A stretch of 64,000 nt of DNA from Archegozetes longisetosus (Eukaryota > Arthropoda > Arachnida > Sarcoptiformes > Trhypochthoniidae), in assembly GCA_018873245.2 (NCBI GenBank), contig JAEMBT020000005.1:1748001-1812000 (forward strand). Reading direction: 5' to 3'. This document shows, piece by piece, positions 22,501 to 34,079 of the stretch; within the stretch, counting starts at the first letter, position 1; each line of letters begins with the position of its first letter. The notes beneath the pieces were generated by a model. The model had not been told where the DNA came from and searched no databases. It saw nothing but the letters and a program-made list of their open reading frames with translations. A program made the translations under genes and the position numbers.

Positions 22501-24306
22501 CGATTCTCTGTTATTAGTATTCTCTTTAGTAGCAGAAGGCTTTTCTTTGTTAATCTGAGACAATTGTCTATCTGACTGAACATCAAAACAATATTTTCCA
22601 ATCCACTGAAACTTGTACTGATTTATTTTTTCTTTAACTAATGGATGATCGGCTGTTATACTAGGAATGCATACGAAATGTAACTTTTTCACTTGTTCCT
22701 GATACCTGAGAACAGTTCTGATAGATCTGACATGTCCGTCAGCTGCTAGTTTGTGAACAATTCTTATCACAGATTTTGTGTCCACTTTATGCAATTGATT
22801 ACTTTCTGATTCACGTATAATTTGTTTCAAATTGAATATTCTGTCGACAAGTTTTTCTTTTTTGACGAAATCCAATATAATATTAGCTCTTCTGAGTTGT
22901 CCGACTGTATCGCTTTCATTGACCGCAAGTGACTTTCGAGCACGATTAAATATATTTTTTGTGTCATTGACCTTACATTTTGGAATATAAATCGTAACCT
23001 TTTGTCGGCCCCGATCTATCATTACTGATGAAATTTCGCCTAATTTCTCGAGATATCTGACAAGGCTTCTGGTCTCCAACTTAGGCAACGAAAGGCATCG
23101 ACCGATTTCTTTCATACTTATGCCTTCTTGTGATTCATGTGATTCAATGATAGCTAATGCCTGTGAGAGTAATGGTCTGTCGACTAGAATTTTTCCGGGA
23201 TTGAAAACACATCCCATTTTTGCCAATGAATTGCATTTATTCGTGTCAATTGTTTCTTCTTCATCATCATCTTCACCTTCTTCTCCATCATCTAAACTTT
23301 CATTTATATCTTCCTCTTCAATAGATTTAATCAGTTGAACACTTTTGCTAATTAAAACCTTTTTTTCGCCCTTAATTTCACAAACTTTAAAATTCGCTGA
23401 ATAGTTGGCCAAAAGTTCTCTGAAGTGTTTTGGTCTGACGTCCACTTGATTTCTAAGTTCTTCGTAATCTAACTCATGGTTTGGAGCATCAAGAAGTAAT
23501 TCATTGATTTTTTTGGCGTTCATTTCGATTGGAGTCAATCTTTCAACAAAAAATCTGTTTAAAGTGAAGACCAATCCGTGATTGTTCTGAACCGAACGCA
23601 AGTTATAGATAATGCACTGCTTCTTCTTAATTAACTTATTCCTCAATAAAATCTTTCTATAATAAAACAATGTCTTCGGCGATGCCTTATATATTCCTGA
23701 CTCCTTGCCGACAGTAATCTCTCCTAAAAACCTCTGTCTCCCAATTCTTTCAAGAATACAATATTGAATTGGATTTAATTCGAGAGCTGGGTCACAAGTG
23801 GTTCCCATCAAAGCTTTATTTCTTTGGTATTGGTTGGCAACTAAAACAAACTTCTCCAAACCGAACTCAGCACTAATGTCATTAATAGACATATTATTAT
23901 CCAATACTTGTTGTGTTACATCTATTCTATTGTAATAGTCGTGAGAAGAACCTCTGATTTGGCCATCACTTATAGGAACCACTTCTCCATAAATGTCTGG
24001 AGGAATCAGTTCTGGATCTTCCATCAAAGTTCCTGTTTCTTGATTCATAAAATCATATCTATTATAGAGTCGAAGAATTGGTCGCTTTTCGGGCAATAAA
24101 AGCATTTTAAAAGTGTCATTAGTTGTTTCAGTTTTGATCACGTTTTCAAATATAAAATTGTGAACATCAACAGACTTGAAGTCAAATGAGCTTTGAACTG
24201 AACAAAATCTAACACTAAGTCGAATCCAAAGTGATTCAAGAGTTATGCCACTCAGTCCTTCCAATGATATCTCATCAATAACTGAATTAACCAAATCGAA
24301 ATTCAT
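19591..24306 (-). CDS. GTF3C1: General transcription factor 3C subunit 1 (TFIIIC220)
   Basis: Largest subunit of TFIIIC, which recognises the B box of tRNA genes for RNA polymerase III. Two coding exons: 22305-24306, then 19591-22232, giving about 1547 aa (the human protein is longer). The N-terminus (VIDEISLEGLSGITLESLW) matches human LLDEVALEGLDGLCLPALW. The B-block-binding winged helix covers about residues 175-250 (YCILERIGRQRFLGE, YYRKILLRNKLI). An acidic stretch (about 345-360) and a second winged helix (QEGISMKEIGRCLSLPKLE) follow. Exon 2 has PRMPLSIFVKI, a basic region, TDWTQEEDAFLLVCKVASG (human WSMQEDGLLVLCRIAS) and a conserved C-terminal helix bundle (ILELLEAADCI). The donor AAG/GTATGA at 22304 joins in phase to the acceptor at 22233-22234 (72-nt intron). 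A 30-nt alternative to 22275 is also in frame but is too short to be likely. Confidence 0.94.
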
Positions 24307-25080
24307 TCTTCTCTATACTATCAATACTTGTGATTAAAATCAAAGCCAACTTTTGACGAGTTTGTTGACGAAAATATTTTAAATCACGTCCAATCTTTTC
24401 AATCATAAATTCATTTCTATTTATTAGTCATTTTGTAAAAAGCCTTAACTGTCAGGCTTTGTTCTACTGTAGATAGCACATTATAACTAAGCATCATTTA
24501 AATGCGCACTTTTATAGAGACGTTATTAATTGTAATCAAAACTCATAAACTTTGAAACGCTGTTCAATCGAAAAGTTACCAACTTTTCTGTTCTCATTAA
24601 AGGTTGATTTGATTATAACTTGAATTTAAATGAAATCAATGTTCTGATCATTAAACGAAAGCCTTACCAACAATTCAATTATTTGATGAATTTTATTAAT
24701 ATTAATACTTTCTCTATAAGTGATTTCAAATAAGTTTTTACTGTAAATTAAATAACTTCTGATCTTATATTAACTAATTTATTTGGACTTTTAGTTGATA
24801 TATCATCAAAACATACTTTTATTAATTTATAGATTATTTTATTAACTAATTTGTATTGAAATTTTGTCAAAATAATATTTTAAATTGCAAAAGATTTAAG
24901 AATTAGTTTTCAATATAATCAAATGATAAATATTTGCTTACATTTAGCGACTACTTAAATGATAGTTTTGCACAAAACAATCAAATTGGTTAAATAATTT
25001 AAACTTCCATAAAAATAGTTAAAACTAAGCTATACATTAGGTGCAAAATTGCATTAACTAATACAAAAAATGGAGTAGCT
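24307..25080. other. Intergenic, extremely AT-rich
   Basis: The promoter side of GTF3C1 and the 3' flank of the ANCHR gene. Nothing coding is visible. The segment 24,690-25,000 is particularly rich in A and T with no ordered repeat. Confidence 0.5.
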
Positions 25081-25855
25081 TTACAAATCGGTAGTAGTTT
25101 TAGGTGGTTTATAAGGCTCTATCTTGTGTTTCTTCAAGTCAGAGTCATCGTGAAAATCACTATAAAATAAAAATAATGTCTTATATATAAACAGAAACAA
25201 ATCATATAAGTCAAATAGAAAAAATGGTTAAATTCAAAGTCATGGCTTACACAAAACATTGTTTACAGTAGAGATCTCCGGTGCAGTCGATGCAACGCAG
25301 AACCGCGTCTTCATTACAAATGGTGCACCACGGAAGACAATCGTTACCCATTTCTACATTATCTTCACTCAAATGCAATGAATTGCTATCCATTGGAATC
25401 GATGGCAATTTGCTTTCAGCTAACAATCTTTCGACTATATTGTTTTGTTCATTCTCTTCGTCGACATCGCTGTCGATCTCCATAAGTGACTTCTTGACTT
25501 CACCAGTCTTGTGCTCATCTCTAAGACGCGCTAATCGTTTCTCAATATCTTCATCGGTAGATGATCTTCTATTTGATGCAAAAGTGAGTCGCGAGTCATT
25601 ATCGATACGAAGTTCTTCAGTCATCTGTTTCATCAAGTCGTCCGCTTTTTCCGAATCTGTTTTTTGATTCTTTGACTGTTGGTAAACAGTGATCGGTGGT
25701 GCTGTATATCGTTCTGGATCAATACCCTTAAGACGTGCCAAACGTTCTTCGATTTCCTTTTGATGGCTGACTGGTGTCTCATTTTCTTTTAATTTTCTGA
25801 GTCTTTCCTCAATTTGTTCGTCAACGCTCAAAGTTCTGTCGATTTTTCGACTCAT
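25081..25855 (-). CDS. ZFYVE19: ANCHR / ZFYVE19-like abscission checkpoint regulator, short form without FYVE
   Basis: Human ANCHR holds VPS4 at the midbody to delay abscission when chromatin bridges persist. Two coding exons: 25251-25855 and 25081-25159 (GT at 25250, AG at 25160-25161, 91-nt intron), giving 227 aa. Three MIT-interacting motifs of the xIExRLxxLK type are seen: IEERLRKLK near residue 16, [16 protein letters not shown] (human AKRLAMLRGQDPERV) and [11 protein letters not shown]. The C-terminal Cys-rich zinc finger ([23 protein letters not shown], then [12 protein letters not shown] from exon 2) is nearly identical to the human C-terminus. The N-terminal FYVE domain of the vertebrate protein (470 aa) is missing, and the flank above 25855 shows no FYVE-like exon. 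Either the lineage lost it or an exon lies too far away to recognise. Confidence 0.88.
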
Positions 25856-27006
25856 TCTTGTTATTAAATTATAAGTTAATAGATTAGGAAGTCGATGAAA
25901 TAAAGGCGGATTTTAGGCAACTTCACGAGTGATGTCAGAATAGTGTGTTATGGATTGGATTTAGTCCTCAACAAAATTTCAACAATTGCTAAACTTATTG
26001 CATATAATGATTGACCAAAATGTGACCAAAATTGATGTAACTAACAATCTGACGTAATCTCGAAAATGTGAGAACAAATCATAAGAAGAAATATAAACTG
26101 AGTTAAGGATGGAGTGAATGCAATGTTTTGACACTTAGACTGCAATAGATTTTGGTGTGTACTGCGTTCTGCAATCAAAACATCTGATGACATATTGAAA
26201 TTTTAGCGCTATATTTGTTTTGATTGAACGCAACACTCGTTTTTAGTGCACCTCATTGTAAACTTTAGTGTAGCGTTTAATACAATGTCTAATCTGATAT
26301 TTAATCTGACTTAACTTCATATTTAATTTTTGATTGAATGAATTGATTATTTAATTATAAACGGACGTAATAAATGAGAAGAGAAAAACCAGTATTTGAT
26401 CGATTATAGCTAACGACTTAGATTTATTTCTTTTGATAACTAATTACTAAACTGACTCTAAAATGAATTATTCTGTTGCTTTAGGCAAATTATTTTCTTC
26501 TGAGTACATTTGAAGGACTGATACCTGTATTTTGTGCAATAACTACTATTTTAATAAGTTTTTAATCAAGTATAGGGCAAGTTATTGATTATAAATGGAG
26601 TTGGTATTTTTCGGTGAACATCAATTTTCTGATTCGGTGCCAAAAATACGCAGTCATTCTGCTAAAAACCATTTTAATCGCATTCATTGTTGTTGAAAAA
26701 TTCAAATAACACTTGAACTCGGTTAAAGCCTGGTTAAGAAGATGAAAATTTACCAATTCGATTGATATTAGTCAGAGGCTATTTTTCACAACGTTTTTTT
26801 TTCAAAAATTCGTCATTAGCTAAATAAAAAATGCTCCTGCTTGCTGTTCAAAAAAGTAAATAACTTTTCTCATTTCTAGATAAGATTATTAAATATAGTG
26901 AATATGTAATAATTTTGATTATTTAATGGCCTGCAGTAGTCGCGAACATTTTTCAATTTTATGGACCTTGATTTGGCCTCGGTCGAGTGCGATCCAATAG
27001 GTTACA

Positions 27007-27523
27007 CTTCGAAGATTCGAAAAATAAAGTTTCGAAAACCCCATTTTATTTTTATAGGAATTACGCTTTCAAATCTACATTAAGAAACCGATGATTGACA
27101 AAATAATTATGGGTTTTACAAAATATCAAATTATTGTGAACTACAGAACTGCAATTATCTTTAATTAAATAAACTCAATTATCCATAATTTATTCTAGAA
27201 AACTTTGAAAACTAAAAAATCTTACACAAAAGAATGTATATCAATGAATGAAAAACTTTAAAATTTTTATCATTTTTAAGATTCTGAATCTGCTAATCTC
27301 TTAATCTGTTGGAATTTGTCTGCAATTTAATAGTAGTTAAAACAAGTTTATTCCAGCAATTATGTTTATTTATTACGCTAATGCTCAATTTTAATCTATT
27401 TGATATTTGCAAATATTTATCTCCAAAATTCAGTTTATTTTAAGTTTAGAAGATTGGAATCTTTTTCTTGGTGTAAAGTTTGGAAACAAGGTTTTCGAAA
27501 CTTTATTTCCCGAAACTTCGAAA
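27007..27523. repeat. Fold-back with 34-bp inverted arms
   Basis: Arms 27007-27040 and 27490-27523 are inverted copies with about 30 of 34 positions matching; 19 are consecutive (GGTTTTCGAAACTTTATTT). They flank about 450 bp of AT-rich DNA. The size and layout fit a decayed MITE, but no clear target duplication is visible. Confidence 0.5.
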
Positions 27524-30500
27524 CGATCCCATCCAATACTATTTCGATTCATCCCTTGAGAACTCTTATCTTGATTTCATAACTACTGATCCTTTACCTT
27601 GGGATTATGGAAATAGTTTACGTTAAAATATATTTCTGTTAGAAAACATGCTCTTCACTTCATTTTCGCTCATTAAAGATTAGTTTTGTGTCATTTAAAT
27701 TGCAATATTGATAAATAACCAGTTTACCATTTATGGAAAAGATTTCGTTCAATAAATTGGTACAAACTCGTCTGATCTTATAAATTTAACGAAAACTGAT
27801 CTGGGTTTGTCTTAGAGACAAAATACCTCAAGACTCAGCTAGATTTTACACAAGGTTTGATGTTGTTTACATGAGTAGTCTGCAAATACTTTGAAAGCGG
27901 TATTTTAAGCTGAAAATTGAAACCTTGAGCTGACTGTTATTTAGAACGAACATTGATTAATAGTAATGAATGTAAACCCGAATTATAGGTAATAAAGATG
28001 AAAAGCTAATATAAAGATTGGCTAACCTTTTATATCTAAGCTATATTTTGCCTGAGGGATAAGACGTATTATTAATAAATGCTATTTATTGTTTACAGAT
28101 TAAACTTTTTCTAAGTTTGACGTAAAATCGTAAGAGTCAATGCATAAAATAGTTCTATTTTTCTGTGTAAATAAAAGTCTACCAGAAACTTTGAATTCAA
28201 TTGAAGTATGCAAAATTGGTTCTTCTAGTTTCTAGAGTTGTGTTCATAAAATACTGACTTTAGATAATACATTACTAGCAACATTTTCAAATACAGTTTT
28301 GTACCTCTAATATCTTCAATGAATTCAGTTAAGCAAACAGAGTTTGAATTCTGTATTTATTGCATTCTTTGGATTGTATGCATGAAATCGATTGAAGTAC
28401 GTGAATCTCACTTTTTGTTGGGGTTTGGTTATGAATAATTGAAACTCTTTCAAAATAATTAAAGCGCTAAAGAATATGGTTAAATGAAAAGCGAGAATCA
28501 ACTGAAACGTAAAACTTTAGAAAGGTTACCGAATAATCGGATTGTTTAAAAGTGTTTGATGAGATAATTAAAACACTAAACAACAGGTATAAACAAGTGA
28601 GCGTACAACGTAAGAATAGATGTAAGTTATGGAAAGTAAAAGTAAATTTACGATCGTGTGAATATACTTCTCTCCAATAAAGAGTTTATCCAAACCATAA
28701 AATTTATCGCGACTTAGTAAAGAAAGGACATAAAATGTTTATTTTCTTATACAATTTAAAAGAATGAATAAGAATTAGAGATAAACTACTATGTGCGTTT
28801 TATTTGAAACACTGCTTTTAGCAATAGTTTTCATAAATTCTAACCCCAAGTCAATTGAGAGTTTCAGATAAGCGTTTATACTGAAGGATAAGCCTTGCCA
28901 TAACATTTGCATCGAATTTGTTCCATTAAAACTTAGAAATGCTTCCTTAAAATCAAGTCTCGGTGGGCTAACACAATCATTTTTTAGATAGACTTTTTGC
29001 ATAATGCCTTCATTTAAATTTTTAATGTTTTTCATGAAGTTTTAATTTGGGTTTTCAATTTATTAACTAGTTTCGGTTAGAATTAACCTGAAATAGATTT
29101 GGTAACTCATCAAACATCAGATATTTCTTTATGATTCAATCTTAGATGATGGTTTCGCGTCAGTTCACACTCGTATGATCACCAAAAGTTCACTAAGAGA
29201 TGTTTCAATTACTGAGTAAAAGTCTGAAAATGGCATTTGAAGATCGAGTGAGTCGATTGAATAAGAACGTCCTGATTTAAGTTGATTACCGAAGATAAAT
29301 GCATTTTTTTCTCTAAATGATTAAGTATTTTGTTAATCGGAAGCATTTGTCTATGGATTTGATAATGGATTTGCAATCTTTTTCCTTTTAGAGAAGTAAT
29401 GCGTTTATCTGAACAGTGAATACATAAGTGAATGTGAACTGTGAATGCAACTGAGCAAATATAAAAGCTAAGATTCCATAAGCTAAACGTGTTATTATAG
29501 ACATAATGACAGGATAGAAATAGTAATAGTCATAGGAAATAACTGTCGTTCTTCCTTATAGTTGCGAATACGAGTTTACTCATTAAAATATAAATTTCCC
29601 ATAACTGACCTTAAATCATATTTGACTAAAGTTATGGTAAATTTGAACTACACTTAGAGGTTTGATACGATTAGAGAATATCAGAATTCAGATGACATGA
29701 CTTCCTGAGTGTTAGCGCTAATGTAGCACTTTTAGTGAGATATAAAAGTATTGTGAAGAGAGATTAAGTTGCAGGAGAGTATTGTGCCTGATATTGAGAC
29801 AAGCAGTTGGTGTGGGTCTGGTGCTTTTGAATAAGTTGATGATATGATTGCAGAGAAGAATGTATTCATCTAATGCAAGGTTCGTAAAGGCGTAAAACTC
29901 GTACTATTTCTCAGCAAAGGCAAAGACTATACCCAATCATATTGAATGGGAGGAGAAGAGAGAGTTTGGGCAAATGTAAAAAACCATATTAAAGACTCGA
30001 CTGCAAACTATTTCCTGCTAACAAAAGTGCTCGATCTCATTCTAAACTATTTCTGCATTGTTTGGGTGACGTTTGGATAAATCAACTTTAGAAAAGTTGT
30101 AATAACATTATTCTGATAGTTATACTAATTTGCTTGAAGTTCAGTGTCAGTGGAGATGTAGTGTTGATGAACACACCAATTCAAGGTAACTATTATCAAT
30201 TGTCTTCCATTACTAAATCAATCATAATCTAGCGAAATGATTACAATTTATCCTGTATGACATCATGTCCCACACAGTTGTCATAGTTGTAAGTGATCTT
30301 TATTTAACGACGTCTAATGTTTAAAACAATTTTGAGTGGTGTATTACTTCAGTTCAAATTAGCGTATAGCATGTCAAATGAGTGAGGGCTAGATCTTTGG
30401 ATTCATAGTTCAGAAAGTACTGGCAAACTTTACATAAACTTTGTGAAGCATGAGTAAAGATTACATTAAATTTATTTATTAGAGGGAAAATCATAAATAA

Positions 30501-32112
30501 AAATGAATGTGTGCTGAAAAATACGATTTGAAACTAACTGCTGCATGTCTTGTATAATAAGTGTCACACTATTCTACTCTTATCTAATTTACTTTTATAG
30601 ACATCATTTCACGAGTGCCTTTACTAAAAGTATAAAAACCTTATATTCTGTCAAACGACGCTTTTCCTCAATGTGATGGATACCTTATTTTACCATTACT
30701 GATATCTACAATACTATTATTAAATGAGATGTTTCCCCTTTTTTCTCTTAGTGCATCACTTGCTAATGTTTATTTAATTTTTTGCGCAATTTTTCTAAAT
30801 GTTGCTTTTGCAAACTTATGGCAGTCACTAATGAGTGAAAGATGTAATTCATGTAAAAAGGAATAACTGGCGATGTATGCAAACCAGGACTGGTTTCAAT
30901 ATCCTGTAAAATGATGCTTTCATTGAGTGAGTAATCAAGTGATGAACTGATGTCATGTTGCCACCAAACATTTATGATAGCGACTGCCTTTTCCTCGTGC
31001 TATAACTTGTAATCTGAGACTCTTTTGTCAAAATAAACTCCAAATACGGTTAGTTAAAAGAACGTTTATCTTTTCAATAAGGCCCGTAGCCAACAGGGAG
31101 GCCAAAAGGGTTAACACTCACCTAAAGATTGAGTTTATTCAATTTACTTGGAATAGAGCGACAGATTCGTCTTTTACTTCCGTTTTGATGACTCTTTCAT
31201 TGATTTTTCATTATTTGGACTTTCAAATATTTCGGTTCAATTCACAATTGCATACATTGTAATCCTTCAAAAGCGTTAATTCATAGTAACGGCTCTGATT
31301 TTGGAGCAAAATTTGATTAAATTTGGTTACTCATAAAATGACTAAATAAGTAGTAATAGTTTTAAATGACTTTCAAAGCCTGTGTTAGCTGAGACGATTT
31401 GATTTAATAAATGTTGGTTATTAGGATGACAAGTGAAAATAGGAAGAAGACTGGTTATATTGACTAGTATGAAACTTATTATGAAACTTATTACAGCTAA
31501 AATGAATAGTTTCATACCAGAAAACAAGCTCACAATTTTGGCTTCATTTTTCATTAGTAACCATTGTCACTATAGTAGTTAGTCAGATCTTACACGATCA
31601 CTTCAATAATGATTATTACAGTTATGATAAAATGATACCCTTGTGGTACAACCTAGATATTAATATTTCTTTCTCTATTTATTCACTATTCAATGTTTTA
31701 ATACTAGTAAATCATTACTATCATGTCTATCAGTTAACAATACTAGGATTAAGTTGCAATATAACAACTTTTTATGCGTTTCTAGCTAAATATCTTCCAA
31801 AACCTGCTTTAAATCAAATTAATTCTGAACCTTTTATAGATTTTATAAGTCATTTGAGATATTTCTCAAGATTAGAAATGTTTAATTCAAAAAAAAAATA
31901 AATGATATAAAGTACAACTACTTTTAGAAGTAGAATCTAATATATATAAAAAAAAACTTACCTGGCCTTCAGGTCGAATTAATTGAAAATTTCAATTCTC
32001 AAATCTAAAAAACATGAAATTTTGGTGAAGAAGGGACTCTCGCTGAAAGTGCTGCCTCGTCTCAAATAATGGATTAAATTGAGTTTATTAGATGAGTAAT
32101 GCTGCCAAATGA

Positions 32113-33245
32113 GTTTCTGTTATCTCAAATGAAATATTCATTTTGTAAACTTTTTTTAACTTCTAAACTTGATGACAAGGAATGGCAGCTTTGAAATCAA
32201 TAATTTTTACATAAACCAATTCAAATAAATAGTAAAGAAGAAAAAGTTAAACGTTTAGGAATCGAAGCAAGATTTGAAAAATAGATTTTATTAGGTTTAC
32301 TTAAATAAATATTAATGTTTGAAAGTGGTGCTGATGTTGATTAATGTGATGTTGGTTTGAGCAAAGTTTCAAATGATTTATTAGAATTGTATTGAATAGT
32401 TATAAGTTTGCACAATCAATTTGACCTTATCACAAATTTTAGATAATTAACTGTGGACAATAAGACCACAATTAATCACACTGCCTTAATCAGTGCACTT
32501 AATTAATTGAATATGTTATGAAAAGTGGAATTTGGGTAATTCTTGTAAAGCTAAGTAATGTTTGATAGCATGGAAGTGAGCTGTTTGAAAGTCTCGTTAG
32601 CGCTGCTCCTAAATGCAGTTGTTTATGGAATATAAGCTGCGAAGTGCTTATACAACGCTCTATTTATTTGCATAAGACCACTTTCTATGTGCCATATTGT
32701 TTGTATTATTTGTGCAGATGTAGATACGATTTAGGAATACCTCAATGAAGTTTTAATGTAAGCGTTGAAGCATTGATTCTTGGTTTCCAAGTGTTTTACA
32801 AAGAAAAGCTTCTTATGTATTATGTTTGGTAGTCATTTCTAAGGAAAATCACTATTATGTGTATAGAGAAAACTTGCATTAATATCGGTCAACAACTCCT
32901 ATATAACTGAACCTTTCTATCACTTTGACTTATTTCTTAAATGTTTCTCATTTTCTTCTTAAATCAACTTATTTCTCAAAAGTTGACTTTTAAAAGTGTT
33001 TTGTTAGTGAATAATCCCAAATGATTTTCAAATAGAAATGTTTTTGAAAGATTGCTCTCTTGTCGAGAAGAGTTTGGCTTTAGTAGAGTTGCAGTAATGT
33101 CGCAGAAGGTGTTCGGCATTATTAAAAGCACATGTTTTACTTGATGTGCTTAAAAGAGATACAATTTGCCTTATGGATTCGAGAGATTCTGTTGTCTCAA
33201 GTAAAATATTCATTTTGAAAACATGTTTGACGACTTCTAAAAAAA
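32113..33245. repeat. Diverged duplicated segment, two copies about 1.07 kb apart
   Basis: 32113-32170 and 33184-33240 share about 80% of positions, with the core AAATATTCATTTTG in common. On the minus strand the second copy sits in an open frame of 77 codons (33028-33261; LPSDLFLEVVKHVFKMNI) and the first is broken by stops. This could be remnants of a repeat or of a duplicated gene fragment. Confidence 0.4.
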
Positions 33246-34052
33246 GATCTGAAGGCAACAACAGTTACGAAATGAAGCATTTATAGGTAAAATAAATGAG
33301 ATAGAAATTCAATTTCCTTTTCACTATTTAAAAAGTTCTCAAAAGTTATTCGTAGTTATTTAGTTATACTATGAGTTTTAAGTAAAGCAGACGCTTTGAA
33401 TTACGTGAAATATTTTTGATAAGCTAACATACGTTACCATCAATTGTTGTGACGCTTTCTTCAATAGTGCTTTATTAGTTGAATGGTAAGTTTTTCTGTA
33501 AGAAAGTCACTAATAAACAAAATAGTTTAATACAATTTGAAATGTTACCAAATTAAGCTAAAAGCGGTTTGAGCTCGAGTTCGTGCCAAAACAATTAGTG
33601 GTTATTGTGCGTGAGTTAGTCCAAACTGTTTCCATACTATATAATGAGCGATCGTTTTCAACTTAATAATAAATTCTAGCTTTCATCATAATGCTATCCA
33701 CAGATTGAAAGATGTAACCATCTTCTCATTCCTAGACGCATCACATCATTATCATCAAGTCTTACTCAAAGCTATTAATGTAACAATAATGATGAGTCAG
33801 TGTAAACCATCAAACATTTCACTGTTATTTCAGTGCAAAACTTCAGATACGAGTTGCGAAACAAACTTAGAATAAGTGCACTTGAAAAGTTAATAATTCG
33901 CGCTAGCGACCAGAAAATATGTGATGGCATTCTTTTCATCAAACCACAATATAAGGGATATTAAGAAACTGATCTCGGTTTCGTTATAGTAATCAAAGCA
34001 AATTATGAATCAAATTTCGAAGCAAATTGATGCGAATTACAGGCAGATCGGC

Positions 34053-34079
34053 ATAGCAACAACATACTTTTGTTGCTAT
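34053..34079. repeat. Short perfect hairpin, 10-bp arms
   Basis: ATAGCAACAA at 34053-34062 and its exact complement at 34070-34079 are separated by 7 nt. Pairing could continue past mismatches. No function can be assigned. Confidence 0.4.

Noticed and set aside
31342..31554. 70-codon minus-strand frame with a hydrophobic stretch
   Set aside because: The hydrophobicity follows from T-rich DNA; no conserved partner and no splice context.
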